Positions 25,593 through 35,449 are shown, counted from the stretch's first letter. The stretch: DNA of 53,338 nucleotides from Phenylobacterium aquaticum (GCF_022695515.1 NZ_JALDPT010000037.1:1-53338); one strand, 5' to 3'. Translations and numbers: made by a program. The notes: generated from the sequence alone by a model not told the origin.

Positions 25593-27797
25593 ATGCGCAA
25601 AGCGGCGTTCAATCGACTATTCGCGACCACCTGCGGCCTCGCCTTCGGCGTGGCGCTCGGCGGCCAGGCCCTGGCGGCGGACGCCGCGGGCGGGGTGCAG
25701 ATCGAGGAGGTGGTGGTCACCGCCCAGAAGCGCGAGCAGAAGCTCCAGGACGTGCCCGTGGCGGTCTCGGCCTTCAACGACAAGGCCCTGCAGGCCCAGG
25801 CGGTCCAGGGCCTGACCGACCTCAGCGCCAAGTCGCCCAATGTGGTGCTGGCCCCGGTGGGCGCCTATCCCTACGCCAGCGCCTTCTACATCCGCGGTCT
25901 CGGCTTCGCCGATGTGGAGTCGACCTTTGAACCGGCGGTCGGCGTCGAAATGAATGGGGTCTATCTGGCCCGCAACTCCGGCGCCCTGCAGGACTTCTTC
26001 GACATCGACTCGGTCGAGATCCTGCGCGGACCTCAAGGCACGCTCTATGGCCGCAACACCATTGGCGGGGTGGTCAGCGTCCGCACCAAGCGGCCCAATC
26101 CCGGCGATCCCTTCAGCGGCGAGGTCCAGGCGACGGTGGGCGACCATGGGCGCGCCGAGGGCCGCCTGGCCCTGAACGTGCCGCTCAACGACACCTTCGC
26201 GGCCCGCGGCTCGCTGCTCTACAAGACCTATGACGGCTATGTTCACAACGCGACGCTGAACAAGACCGTGGGCGACAACGAGACCCTGTCCGGCCGCCTG
26301 ACCCTGGTGGCCAAGCCCAATGACGTGTTCGACGCGGCCCTGGTGCTGGACGGTGATCGCGAGCGCGGCTCGGGCGCGGCGTTCCGCAACGCGGCCCTGC
26401 CGGGCAATGTCTATTACAACTTCAGCCCCGACACCGGCACCGCCACCCCGGTGATCCCGGCGGGAACGTCAAACCCCAAGGACCCCTATACGGTCTATGA
26501 CAACACCCCGATCTTCGCGAACGTGGACACCTGGGGCGCGGCCCTGACGGCCAACTGGAAGCTCGACCTGGGCACGGTCACCAGCGTGACCGGCTATCGC
26601 AGCTTCAAGGACAAGGTGCAGAGCGACTATGACGGCAGCGCCGTCAATTTCTTCTACGCCTATCGCGACCAGAGCCACGAGCAGTTCAGCCAGGAGATCC
26701 GGCTGGCCTCAAGCACCGGCGGAGCCTTCGACTATGTGGTCGGCGCCTATTACCTGAACCAGCACTACGCCATCACCAACACCCAGGGCGGCCTGATCTA
26801 CAAGGGCGCGACGGCGTCGCAGATCGCCGGCCAGCGCAACATCGCCTGGGCCCTGTTCGGCCAGGGCGACTATCACGTGAACGACAGGCTGACGCTCACC
26901 GCCGGCGGCCGCTACAGCTACGAGGAGAAACGGTTCACCAACCAGCCGCTCTTCTTCACCGCCTCCAAGTCCTATGATGACCATTGGGACAACTTCTCGC
27001 CCAAGCTCAGCGCCAACTACAAGTTCACCCCCGACGTGATGGCCTACGCCACCTGGTCCAAGGGCTTCCGCAGCGGCGGCTATAACGGGCGGGCGGCGTC
27101 CTACACCTCGGCCGGGCCCTACGCCTCGGAGACGGTGGAGAGCTATGAAGTCGGGGTGAAGTCGGAGCTGTTCGAGCGCCGTCTGCGCCTGAACGGGGCG
27201 GCCTTCTCCAGCAAGTACACGGACATGCAGGTGGGCAGCCAGGGCCTGACCAGCGCCGGGATCTACGAATCCATCGTCACCAACGCCGGCGAGGCGCGGA
27301 TCGACGGGGTGGAGGGCGAGGCCCTTTGGCTGGTCGGCGGCGGCTGGCGGATCAACGCCAACCTCGCCTGGCTGGACGCGCGGTTCGAGAAGAACTTCAC
27401 CGACTTCACCAGCGACGGGATCAACAACCCCACCGACAACAGCGACCTGCCGCTCGCCTATGCGCCGAAGTGGTCGGGCAGCTTCGGGGTGACCTATGAC
27501 CGCGACCTGTCGTTCGGCCACCTCTCGGCCAACGCCAATGCGGTCTATATGGACGACATCTACACCAGCGGCGGGGTGCTGAACCGCACCTCCACCGTCC
27601 AGATGCGGCCGGCCAACACCCTCTATGACGCGGCGATCACCCTGGAGGGAACCCAGGGCTGGCGGGTGTCGCTGTGGGGCAAGAACCTGGCCGACAAGGC
27701 GGTGATCAACAACACCTTCGGCCTGGGCGCCCTGGGTAATCTGCGGATCTATCAGCCGCCGCGGACCTGGGGCCTGGAGGTCGGCTACAAGTTCTAG
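25593..27797 (+). CDS. TonB-dependent outer-membrane receptor
   Basis: The 734-residue protein has a signal peptide to about residue 28, a TonB-box-like segment (QIEEVVVTAQKREQKLQDVP), a plug domain (IRGLGFADVESTFEPAVGV, ILRGPQGTLYGRNTIGGVV) and a 22-strand barrel ending in a terminal aromatic (GLEVGYKF). This plug signature is typical of the large Caulobacter/Sphingomonas receptors for carbohydrates or aromatic/lipid compounds rather than siderophores. RBS is GGGGAGG. Two MarR-type operators upstream link it to the acyl-CoA genes, so it is likely the import route for their substrate. Confidence 0.93.
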   Translation: MRKAAFNRLFATTCGLAFGVALGGQALAADAAGGVQIEEVVVTAQKREQKLQDVPVAVSAFNDKALQAQAVQGLTDLSAKSPNVVLAPVGAYPYASAFYIRGLGFADVESTFEPAVGVEMNGVYLARNSGALQDFFDIDSVEILRGPQGTLYGRNTIGGVVSVRTKRPNPGDPFSGEVQATVGDHGRAEGRLALNVPLNDTFAARGSLLYKTYDGYVHNATLNKTVGDNETLSGRLTLVAKPNDVFDAALVLDGDRERGSGAAFRNAALPGNVYYNFSPDTGTATPVIPAGTSNPKDPYTVYDNTPIFANVDTWGAALTANWKLDLGTVTSVTGYRSFKDKVQSDYDGSAVNFFYAYRDQSHEQFSQEIRLASSTGGAFDYVVGAYYLNQHYAITNTQGGLIYKGATASQIAGQRNIAWALFGQGDYHVNDRLTLTAGGRYSYEEKRFTNQPLFFTASKSYDDHWDNFSPKLSANYKFTPDVMAYATWSKGFRSGGYNGRAASYTSAGPYASETVESYEVGVKSELFERRLRLNGAAFSSKYTDMQVGSQGLTSAGIYESIVTNAGEARIDGVEGEALWLVGGGWRINANLAWLDARFEKNFTDFTSDGINNPTDNSDLPLAYAPKWSGSFGVTYDRDLSFGHLSANANAVYMDDIYTSGGVLNRTSTVQMRPANTLYDAAITLEGTQGWRVSLWGKNLADKAVINNTFGLGALGNLRIYQPPRTWGLEVGYKF

Positions 27798-27810
27798 AAG
27801 GAGAGCACGG

Positions 27811-28992
27811 TTAGGCGGAGGCTCCGGTCTCCGTCTCCGTCGCCTTGCGCACCGCCTCGCCCTGGGCGGCGTCGCGGCCCTTGGGGGCCACGCCCCAGGC
27901 GGCGCGGCTGGCGCTCCAGTAGTTCCACAGCGAGGCGACAACCGCGCCCATGACGCCCGCCACCAGGCGGTGGGCGTGTAGATGGGTGAGGCCGATGGCC
28001 ACCAGCTCGCTGATCACCGCGCCCGAGGAGCAGGCGAGCGCGAAGCCGGCCAGGCCGCGCCACCAGGCCCGGCCCGTCAGCCGCAGGTCGCGGAAGGTGA
28101 GCAGGTTGTTGAGCGCGAAGTTCGAGATCATGGCCACGCTGATCGCGCTGGCCTGAGCCGCCCAGAAGGGGGCGCCCAGCGCGTCCAGGGTTCCGAGGAT
28201 CGAGGTGTGGACCACCACCCCGGTCAGGCCGACGCCGGCGAACATCACGAAGCGGCTGGGGATCACCCGGCCTGATCGGGTCTCGATCAACTGGGCGGCC
28301 AGTTCGACCATGATGCGCAGGTCGAGCTTGGACGCCCCGGCGATGCGGGGACGCAGCTTGGTCGCCACCTCGACGACCTTCGGGGTGCGCTTGCCGCCCG
28401 CCAGGACGTCGACCAGGATCTTGAAGCCCACGCCCGACAGACGCGGACGGACCTGGTTGAACCAGTCCCGGCGCAGCATGAAGAAGCCGGCCAGGGGATC
28501 GGTGGTGGCGGCGCCGATGACGATGCGGCTGAGCCAGACCCCAAAGATCGAGAGCGCCCGGCGAAAGCCGGTCAGGCCGATGTCGCGGTCGTGGACAAAG
28601 CGGCTGGCGATGACGAGGTCGGCGTGCTCGGCGCGCAGGGCGGCGACCATGCGGGGCAGGAGGCCCGCCTCATGCTGGCCGTCGCCATCCATGACGCCGA
28701 GGATCTGGCCTTGGGCCGCGTCCCATCCGGCGATGCAGGCCGAGGCCAGGCCGCGGACGCCCTCGCGGCGCACCAGGCGGATGCGGCTGTCCTTGGCGGC
28801 GCAGGCGCGAACGACGTCGGCGGTGCGCTCGTCCGGGCTGTCGTCGATGATGATGATCTCGTGGCTCAGCGCGCCGAGCGCGCCCTGCGCCTCGGCGATG
28901 ACCGGGGCGATGGAGTCGGCCTCGTTCATGGTGCAGATCACCAGGGAGACCTCGATCGGCGCGGGCGCGGCGGTCTGGTCCGGAACGGGCAT
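27811..28992 (-). CDS. Glycosyltransferase family 2 fused to GtrA-like membrane domain
   Basis: The 393-residue fusion has a GT2 domain at residues ~12-230 (VSLVICTMNEADSIAPVI, metal DxD in D102-G-D104, then ASRFVHDRDIGLTGFRRA), resembling polyprenyl-phosphate sugar synthases. A GtrA domain with about four membrane helices follows from ~245 to 365 (FVMFAGVGLTGVVVHTS). GT2 loads a sugar on a lipid carrier and GtrA helps flip the carrier. Fusing both in one polypeptide makes a self-contained unit. The start at 28992 follows AAGGAG. Partner glycosyltransferases are not nearby. Confidence 0.9.
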   Translation of the reverse strand: MPVPDQTAAPAPIEVSLVICTMNEADSIAPVIAEAQGALGALSHEIIIIDDSPDERTADVVRACAAKDSRIRLVRREGVRGLASACIAGWDAAQGQILGVMDGDGQHEAGLLPRMVAALRAEHADLVIASRFVHDRDIGLTGFRRALSIFGVWLSRIVIGAATTDPLAGFFMLRRDWFNQVRPRLSGVGFKILVDVLAGGKRTPKVVEVATKLRPRIAGASKLDLRIMVELAAQLIETRSGRVIPSRFVMFAGVGLTGVVVHTSILGTLDALGAPFWAAQASAISVAMISNFALNNLLTFRDLRLTGRAWWRGLAGFALACSSGAVISELVAIGLTHLHAHRLVAGVMGAVVASLWNYWSASRAAWGVAPKGRDAAQGEAVRKATETETGASA

Positions 28993-29195
28993 GGGGGGCG
29001 GCTCCTTGTGGCCGGGAGGCCTCAAGCGGGGGCTGGCAGAATCGAACGCCAGCCCTAACAGGGTCTTAAGTCGCAGGCGATAGGGCGCGCCCCGGATCGG
29101 CGCCTCCGCTTCGTTCGGTCGCGATGTCCGGGTCGACCTGTGGCGCCGGGGACTCGGTCTAGACTGCCCGCGTTGATCCTCCCGGAGGCCTTTCG

Positions 29196-30368
29196 ATGTT
29201 CCGCACCTTCGCCGCCCTGGCCGCCGCCGCGGCCTGTCTCGTGGGTGGGGCCGCCCAGGCCGCCCAGGGCTCCGAGCCGCCGCACCAGGAGGGGGACTAT
29301 GTGATCCCCTTCTTCAAGTTCGGCACCGGCGAGGTGATGGAGAAGCTGCGCATGCACTACACCACCCTGGGGACGCCGATCCGCGACAAGGCCGGTCACG
29401 TCACCAATGCGGTCATGGTGCTGCACGGCACGGGCGGGGACGGCCATCAGTTCTTCCGGCCGCAGTTCGCCAATGTGCTGATGGTCCCCGGCGGGGTGCT
29501 GGATCCGGCCAAGTATTTCATCATCCTGCCCGACGGCATCGGGCACGGGAAATCCTCAAAGCCCAGCGACGGGCTGCGCACCCGGTTTCCCCGCTACGAC
29601 TATGACGACATGGTCGAGGCGGAATACCGCCTGGTGGCCGAGGGGCTGAAGGTCGATCACCTGCGGCTGGTGATGGGCACCTCCATGGGCTGCATGCACG
29701 CCTTCGTGCTGGGCGAGAGCCATCCGGACTTCATGGACGCCCTGATGCCCATGGCCTGCCAGCCGACGGCGCTGGCCGGGCGCAACCGGCTGTGGCGCAA
29801 GTTCCTGATCGACGCGATCCTGGCCGACCCGGACTGGAACGAGGGCAATTACCAGACCCAGCCGCAGGGGGCGCTGCGCGAGGCCGCAGCCCTGTTGTCG
29901 ATCGCGGGCTCGGCGCCGATCCAGATGCAGAAGTCGATGCCGACGCGGGCCGAGGTCGACGCCTATGCCGAGGAATATGTCGCCGACGAACTGACCAGCC
30001 TGGACGCCAATGACCTGCTCTATCAGGTCAGCGCCTCGCGCAATTACGATCCCTCTGCGGGGCTGTCGAAGATCACCGCCAAGGTGATGTGGGTGAATTC
30101 GGCCGACGACTTCATCAATCCGCCGTCGTTGGGCCTGGCCGAAAAGTTCGCGCCGATGATCAGGAACGGGCGCTATGTGCTTATTCCGGAAAGCGAAATG
30201 ACCCACGGCCATGGCAGCCACACCTGGGCCGTGCTGTGGCAGGACAAGCTGAAGGCGCTGCTGGACGCCACGGCCCCGCCGCCCCCGCCGCCGGTCAAGC
30301 CCAAGCCGGTGAAGCGCAAGGTGCGGGTGCATCGCGAGGCGCCTGAATCCCCCGACGCCGGGCATTGA
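29196..30368 (+). CDS. Exported alpha/beta hydrolase, MetX-like family
   Basis: The 390-residue protein has a signal peptide (residues ~1-22, ending AQA) and an alpha/beta hydrolase domain similar to homoserine O-acetyltransferase. It has nucleophile S163 in MGTSMGCMH, Asp in NSADDFINPP and His in HGHGSHTW. The signal sequence and the Pro-rich tail (PPPPPPVKPKPVKRK) speak for a periplasmic esterase or acyltransferase rather than methionine synthesis. The gene stands alone, with GGAGG before the start. Confidence 0.88.
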   Translation: MFRTFAALAAAAACLVGGAAQAAQGSEPPHQEGDYVIPFFKFGTGEVMEKLRMHYTTLGTPIRDKAGHVTNAVMVLHGTGGDGHQFFRPQFANVLMVPGGVLDPAKYFIILPDGIGHGKSSKPSDGLRTRFPRYDYDDMVEAEYRLVAEGLKVDHLRLVMGTSMGCMHAFVLGESHPDFMDALMPMACQPTALAGRNRLWRKFLIDAILADPDWNEGNYQTQPQGALREAAALLSIAGSAPIQMQKSMPTRAEVDAYAEEYVADELTSLDANDLLYQVSASRNYDPSAGLSKITAKVMWVNSADDFINPPSLGLAEKFAPMIRNGRYVLIPESEMTHGHGSHTWAVLWQDKLKALLDATAPPPPPPVKPKPVKRKVRVHREAPESPDAGH

Positions 30369-30483
30369 GGCCGCGCGCCCGGCGTGACTTCCGCCGCCGC
30401 GCAGGGCAGACTTTCCGTCACGCCACGCGCGGCCGGCCCCGGATGAGGGGTTCAGAGATCGGCGCGGGCGACGGGAGAACGCC

Positions 30484-31686
30484 ATGCCTTACGCCCCCGC
30501 CGATCGGGACATCTATGACGCCGACAGCCACATCATGGAGCTGCCGGACTTTCTGAAGAAGTACGCCGACCCCGGCCTGCGCGACGAGATCCCGGAGGTC
30601 AGCTATTCGGCCTCGATCGTCACCGACGAGGAAGTGGCGGTGATCATGAACCAGGGCGGCAAGCACAGCCCTGAGCATGTGGCGGCCCAGGTCGCGCTGG
30701 GCGACCGGCTGATCGAGGCCTCCAAGGAGATCCAGGCCCTGGGCGCCTTCGACCGGGCCGACCGGACCCAGGCCATGGACCTGCTGGGGTTCAGGAAGCA
30801 GCTGGTGTTCGCCACCCACAGCGTGGCCCTTCCGTTCTCGGCGAGCTCGAAGGTGGAGCCGCGCCTGCGCTATGGCGCGGCCCGGGCCCACAACCGGCAC
30901 ATGGCCGACTTCTGCGCCAATGACGCGCGGCTGATGGGGGTGGCGGTGATCCCCCTGGACGACCCAGATCTCGCCATGGCCGAACTGGACGCCGTGCTGG
31001 CCCAAGGGCTTGAGGCGGTCTGGATCCCGCACCGGCCCTGCGGCGACCGTTCGCCGGGGCACGTGGACCTGGATCCCTTCTGGGCGCGGCTGGCGGAGAG
31101 CGGCACGCCCTTCGTGCTGCACGTCGGCGGCGCGCCGCTGCAGCTGGCCAAGGCCTGGATGAACAATGGCCGGGCCCCGACCAAGGACTGGCTGGGCGGC
31201 GGCGAGAACCTGCGCACCAAGGACATCGCCCTGCTGCACGAGGGCCCGGAAGCCTTCCTGACCATGATGGTCCTGGACGGGGTTCTGGAACGCCATCCGG
31301 GCCTGCGCGGGGCCAGTGTCGAGCTGGGCGCCGGCTGGGTTCCCGAGCTGCTGCGCCGGCTGGACTGGGTGGTGAAGCACTGGAGCCGCAATGACGCCAA
31401 TCTGCAGGGGCTGAGCCGCACGCCGTCGCAGCAGATGACCGATCAGCTGGCCTTCACGCCCTTCGTCTTCGAGGAGGTCGGGGCCTTCATCGACCAGTCC
31501 AATCCGGACCTCTATCTGTTCTCCAGCGACTATCCGCACATCGAGGGCGGCCGCAATCCGATCGCCCGGTTCGAGACGTCGCTGGGCGAGCGCGCGCCGT
31601 CGGTGCGCGACAAGTTCTATGCCGAGAACTTCCTGCGGATCTTCCCCGGCGCGCGGGTCACCAGCCCGCGGGCCGCTGTCGCCTGA
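30484..31686 (+). CDS. Amidohydrolase_2 (ACMSD-like TIM-barrel) family protein
   Basis: The 400-residue protein starts YDADSHIMELPDFLKKYADP, the DxDxH signature of the amidohydrolase-2 family. It has FVLHVGGAPL (His ligand candidate) and YLFSSDYPHIEGG near the C-terminus, which keeps the metal Asp. The family includes decarboxylases and hydrolases of aromatic ring-cleavage products. It converges with a two-gene SDR operon, as often found in aromatic or terpenoid catabolic clusters. RBS GGGAG precedes the ATG. Confidence 0.88.
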   Translation: MPYAPADRDIYDADSHIMELPDFLKKYADPGLRDEIPEVSYSASIVTDEEVAVIMNQGGKHSPEHVAAQVALGDRLIEASKEIQALGAFDRADRTQAMDLLGFRKQLVFATHSVALPFSASSKVEPRLRYGAARAHNRHMADFCANDARLMGVAVIPLDDPDLAMAELDAVLAQGLEAVWIPHRPCGDRSPGHVDLDPFWARLAESGTPFVLHVGGAPLQLAKAWMNNGRAPTKDWLGGGENLRTKDIALLHEGPEAFLTMMVLDGVLERHPGLRGASVELGAGWVPELLRRLDWVVKHWSRNDANLQGLSRTPSQQMTDQLAFTPFVFEEVGAFIDQSNPDLYLFSSDYPHIEGGRNPIARFETSLGERAPSVRDKFYAENFLRIFPGARVTSPRAAVA

Positions 31687-31695
31687 GCCTCAGGC
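31681..31695. terminator. Small inverted repeat spanning both convergent stop codons
   Basis: GCCTGA-GCC-TCAGGC is a 6-bp stem with a 3-base loop and overlaps the stops of the amidohydrolase and SDR genes. It could be a weak bidirectional terminator. Confidence 0.35.
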
Positions 31696-32472
31696 GTTGC
31701 GGGCGGTGAGCCCGCCGTCGACCGGGATGATCGCCCCGGTGATGTAGCTGGCGGCGGGCAGGCAGAGGCTGACGGTGATGTGGGCCACCTCCGCCGGCTC
31801 GCCGTAGCGGCCCATGGCCGTGCGGCGCTTGGCGAAGGTCTGCTTGGCGTCGTCGGGGATATTGGCGGTCATGCCGGTGGCGATGGGGCCGGGACAGACG
31901 CAATTGACGGTGATCCCCTCGCGGCCGAGCTCGACGGCGAGCGCGCGGGTCAGGCCGACCACCCCGGCCTTGGCCGCGGCGTAGGGGCTGTCCTTGGCGG
32001 TGGCGCCCAGGGCCTCGGTCGAGGCGATGTTGACGATACGCGGGGCCGCCGACTTGCGCAGCCAGGGCAGGGCGGCGCGGATCACCAGCTGGTGGGCCGT
32101 GAGCAGGACGGCGAGCGACTTGGCCCAGACGGCGTCATAGTGCGCCTCGTCGTCGATAGCCGCGAAGCCGGAGACGCCGGCGTTGTTGACTACGATGTCG
32201 AGCCCGCCCCAGCGCTCGGCCATCTCGGCCACGACCTGGCGGATCTGGGCCGGGTCGGTGACGTCGAGCCCCCAGGCGCGGGCCGACAGGCCCTGGGCGC
32301 GCAGGGGGGCGGCGACGGCCTCGGCGGCCTCGTGGGTGTAGTCGGTGACGGCGACGTGGGCGCCCTCGGCGGCGAAGATCTCGGCGGTGGCGCGGCCCAT
32401 GCCGGAGCCGGCGCCGGTGACCAGGACGATGGAGCCCTTGAGCGAACGCGACAGGTTGAGGGGCGGGCTCAT
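31690..32472 (-). CDS. Short-chain dehydrogenase/reductase
   Basis: The 260-residue classical SDR has the NAD(P)-binding TGAGSGMG (19-26), NNAGVSGF, and the catalytic SxxxxxxxxxxYxxxK region (STEALGATAKDSPYAAAK), plus the C-terminal PVDGGLTARNA. It reduces or oxidises a hydroxyl/ketone group. The start overlaps the stop of the upstream SDR by ATGA, so the two are co-translated. The substrate is unknown. Confidence 0.92.
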   Translation of the reverse strand: MSPPLNLSRSLKGSIVLVTGAGSGMGRATAEIFAAEGAHVAVTDYTHEAAEAVAAPLRAQGLSARAWGLDVTDPAQIRQVVAEMAERWGGLDIVVNNAGVSGFAAIDDEAHYDAVWAKSLAVLLTAHQLVIRAALPWLRKSAAPRIVNIASTEALGATAKDSPYAAAKAGVVGLTRALAVELGREGITVNCVCPGPIATGMTANIPDDAKQTFAKRRTAMGRYGEPAEVAHITVSLCLPAASYITGAIIPVDGGLTARNA

Positions 32473-33206
32473 GACAGGGACAGGCCTCCGTCCACGATCA
32501 GGGTCTGGCCGCAGACATAAGCCGCGAGCGGCGAGGCGAGGAATAGCACGGCCCCGGCCATGTCGGCGGGGGTGCCGGCCCGGCCCTGGGGAATGGCGCG
32601 CAGGGCGCCGGCCATGCGGTCGGGATGCTCGGTGGTGACGGCGGTGAGCTTGGTGGCGACCAGGCCGGGGGCCAGGCCGTTGACCCGGATGCCGTCCTTG
32701 GCCCAGGCCTCGCCGAGCGTCTTGGTCAGGCTGACCGCGCCGGCCTTGGAGGCGGCGTAGGCCGGGTTGCCGCGGTTGGACTGGAAGCCGGAGACCGAGC
32801 TCACGATGATGATCGAGCCCTTGGCGGCGGCCAGCTTGTCGTGGAAGGCCACGGAACAGGCCATGGGGCTGTCGAGATTGACCGCCATGACGTGGTCCCA
32901 GCCCTCCGGCTGGAACTCGCCGCGCTTGTAGACCACCGTGCCCTGGCTCAGCACCAGGACGTTGAGGGCCGGGATTTTCGCGGCCTCGGCATTGATCTGG
33001 GCGCGGTCGGCGACATCGACGCAGGCATAGGCGAGGCCGGTGAGATCGGAGCCCTCGATCCCCTCATAGTCCTTGGCCGTGGGCCGGGTGCCCCAGACAT
33101 GGACGGTCGCGCCGCGCTCGCGGAAGCCATGGGCGATCCCATTGCCTATGCCGCTGGAGCCGCCGACCACCAGGACGGTCTGGCCGGAGAAATCGAGATC
33201 GGACAT
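32469..33206 (-). CDS. Short-chain dehydrogenase/reductase, upstream gene of the pair
   Basis: The 245-residue SDR has VVGGSSGIGNGIAHGF for cofactor binding, an unusual NAD-pocket region VLVLSQGTVVY (NNAG replaced by LSQG), the Ser-Tyr-Lys set VSSVSGFQSNRGNPAYAASK, and the family end VDGGLSLS. The changed NNAG motif marks a divergent subgroup. It is the first gene of the operon, preceded by GGGAG. It is likely a partner of the second SDR in a two-step oxidation. Confidence 0.9.
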   Translation of the reverse strand: MSDLDFSGQTVLVVGGSSGIGNGIAHGFRERGATVHVWGTRPTAKDYEGIEGSDLTGLAYACVDVADRAQINAEAAKIPALNVLVLSQGTVVYKRGEFQPEGWDHVMAVNLDSPMACSVAFHDKLAAAKGSIIIVSSVSGFQSNRGNPAYAASKAGAVSLTKTLGEAWAKDGIRVNGLAPGLVATKLTAVTTEHPDRMAGALRAIPQGRAGTPADMAGAVLFLASPLAAYVCGQTLIVDGGLSLS

Positions 33207-33328
33207 GGCGTAGCTCCCGCAAGGATCCGCGTCTTCGCGCGGGTTCGGGCGCGAGCTTGGCGGGGCGGGGGCGGGGGTTCAAGTGTGACGCCGGGTGAGC
33301 GGGCGTCGAATTCCGCGAACGGCGGCGA

Positions 33329-35179
33329 TCAGCTCGCGAGGCTGGTGCGCTCGGCGGCCGTGCGCATGGCCCGGCCGATGGCGGTCATCAGCATGGGGAT
33401 CTGGATCGGCTTGGGGCTGTGCTCGGTGAAGCCCAGGCCCAGATAGTGGGCGCGCCCACCGGAGGTGACGTCTGCGGTGAGCGCGATCACCGGGCTGCGG
33501 CGATTTGGCCCGTCGGCGCCTTGCAGCCGCTGCAGGGCCTCGATCCCCGACATGCCGGGCATCTGGATGTCCATCAGCACCAGGTCGAAGGGGCGTTGGG
33601 CCAGAAGGTCGAGGGCCGCGGGGCCGCTGGTCGCCTTCTCGATGCGATGGCCGAAGGCCGATAGGATCTGGTCCAGGACCAGGAGGTTGACCGGGTTGTC
33701 GTCGACGATCAGCAGGTCGAGCGGTGCGTCCAGGTCCTCGACGTCGTCGGCCGCCGCCTCGGGAGCGACCGGGGCCTGGGCGAGTTCCAGCGGCAGGGCG
33801 ATTTGGAAGTCCGATCCGCGGCCGGGCTCGCTCTCGACCCAGATGCGTCCGCCCATCAGCTCGGTCAGCTGCTTGGCGATGGCCAGGCCCAGACCGGTGC
33901 CGCCGAACTTGCGCTCCTCGGACTCGTCGACCTGGGAGAACCGTTCGAACAGGGCGCCGAGGTGTTCCTGGGCGATGCCGGGTCCGGTGTCGCGCACCGA
34001 GACGTGCAGGCCGATGCGGGCCTCGTCGAGGGAGGAGGCCTTGACCTTGACCACCACCTCGCCGGCGTCGGTGAACTTCAGGGCGTTGCCGATCAAATTG
34101 AACAGAACCTGGCGGACCCGCAGGGCGTCCATCCAGACGAAATGGGCCAGGTCCGGCTCGGCCTCCAGGCGCAGGCTGACGCCCTTCTCATCGGCGCGGG
34201 CGCCCCAGAAGGCGACCAGCCGGTCGAGGAACTGCGGCAGGTCCTCGACGGCCGGCGTGATGTCCAGCCGGCCGGCGTCGATCTTGGAGACGTCGAGAAT
34301 GTCGTTGAGGATCGACAGCAGGTACTCGCCGCTCTCGATCAGGGTGTCGAGCCGCTCGCTCTGGACCGGATCGGCCTCTTCGCGCTTGAGCAGCTGGGCC
34401 ATGCCGAGCACGCCATTCATCGGCGTGCGGATCTCGTGGCTCATGGTGGCGAGGAAGTTGGACTTGGCGCGGTTGGCGCGGCGGGCGGCCTCGCGGGCCT
34501 CGTCGGCGGCGGTGCGCTCGGCGACCGCCTGGTCACGGGCGGCCTCCAGCGCCGGGATCAGGGCGAGGTTCTCGGCATAGGCCGTCTGCCAGGCGGTCAC
34601 GGCCTTGGTCGTGCCATAGGAGACGAGCGCCAGCAGCAGGGTCATGCTGATCAGGCCGAGCACCAGGCCGGCCAGGGTGAGGCCGGTGAAGGTCAGCAGC
34701 ACCATGGCGGTCATGGCCGCCATGGCCGGGGCGGCCATGGACCAGAAGATGGTGCGCGACAGGGATCCGTTCGCGCAGGCGATGGCGATGGTGATGGCGA
34801 CGGTCATGGCCAGGAAGGCCATCTCGCCGGCGCCGCCGCGCGCCGAGAGCCAGAGGGGGATCACCAGATAGCTGGTCACCCGGACCGCGCAGATCCAGGC
34901 GAGGTTGCGCAGATGCCGGGGCGTCTCCGCCGCGGCGGGCTCGGCGAGCCAGCGGCGCAGGGTGCGCTGGAAATGGGCGTCGACGGCGCAGGCGGTCACG
35001 AAGCTGACGACCGCGGCGACGGGGTGGCCGAGCAGGGCGAGCGCCATGCCGGACAGGGCGTTGAAGCCGAAGTGGATGATCGTCGGCAGGATGAGGCCCG
35101 CCAGGGTCAGGCGGTAAGAGCTGTCGCCCTCGGCCCCCGTCAGCGCGGGGTCTGCTCGGCTGATCTTGCGGCTGCTCAT
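33329..35179 (-). CDS. Hybrid sensor histidine kinase with receiver domain
   Basis: The 616-residue protein has about six membrane segments in residues 25-195, a coiled-coil linker (205-240) and a HisKA domain with H248 (FLATMSHEIRTPMNG). A HATPase domain follows, with the N-box (FNLIGNALKFTDAGE) and G-boxes (DTGPGI, GTGLGLAI). It ends in a receiver domain with phospho-Asp D537 (LVLMDIQMPGMSG). The order is membrane-kinase-receiver, with no separate output. The start at 35179 follows GGGAGG; a TTG six codons upstream is less likely. No partner regulator is adjacent. Confidence 0.92.
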   Translation of the reverse strand: MSSRKISRADPALTGAEGDSSYRLTLAGLILPTIIHFGFNALSGMALALLGHPVAAVVSFVTACAVDAHFQRTLRRWLAEPAAAETPRHLRNLAWICAVRVTSYLVIPLWLSARGGAGEMAFLAMTVAITIAIACANGSLSRTIFWSMAAPAMAAMTAMVLLTFTGLTLAGLVLGLISMTLLLALVSYGTTKAVTAWQTAYAENLALIPALEAARDQAVAERTAADEAREAARRANRAKSNFLATMSHEIRTPMNGVLGMAQLLKREEADPVQSERLDTLIESGEYLLSILNDILDVSKIDAGRLDITPAVEDLPQFLDRLVAFWGARADEKGVSLRLEAEPDLAHFVWMDALRVRQVLFNLIGNALKFTDAGEVVVKVKASSLDEARIGLHVSVRDTGPGIAQEHLGALFERFSQVDESEERKFGGTGLGLAIAKQLTELMGGRIWVESEPGRGSDFQIALPLELAQAPVAPEAAADDVEDLDAPLDLLIVDDNPVNLLVLDQILSAFGHRIEKATSGPAALDLLAQRPFDLVLMDIQMPGMSGIEALQRLQGADGPNRRSPVIALTADVTSGGRAHYLGLGFTEHSPKPIQIPMLMTAIGRAMRTAAERTSLAS

Positions 35180-35449
35180 GCGGCCTCCCTGGATCAATCC
35201 TTGAGTGAAACCCTTTAAGATATTGAAAATTCAAGGAATAAATCGAGGGTAGAGCGAGCTGCGAAAACCCACGCCTTGGTGGCGCCAGCGCTCGAGGCGT
35301 CGCCAGGCCGGCGACCACCGAACGGCGGTCTCAACATTCCGCTTGCGGCGCGCCGCCGTTCGCGGTGCTAGGTCGTAACAGTTACGGCGCGGCCGGGGGG
35401 CGAGCGTGTCTCCCCCGCCTCGCGTTCACGCGACAGCGAGGGGATCGCC
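35180..35449. promoter_or_regulatory. Divergent intergenic region with an 11-bp palindrome
   Basis: This 270-base region separates the hybrid kinase and the S10 peptidase. It holds TTGAA-AA-TTCAA (35223-35234) in an AT-rich patch near the kinase start and GTAAC-A-GTTAC (35375-35385) 65 bases before the peptidase start. The latter could bind a regulator, but no candidate is known. Confidence 0.4.

Noticed and set aside
33207..33328. A MarR-type operator or Fur box before the SDR operon
   Set aside because: No sequence matches the TCAAT/TTGACA or TGCRA/TCGCA arms.
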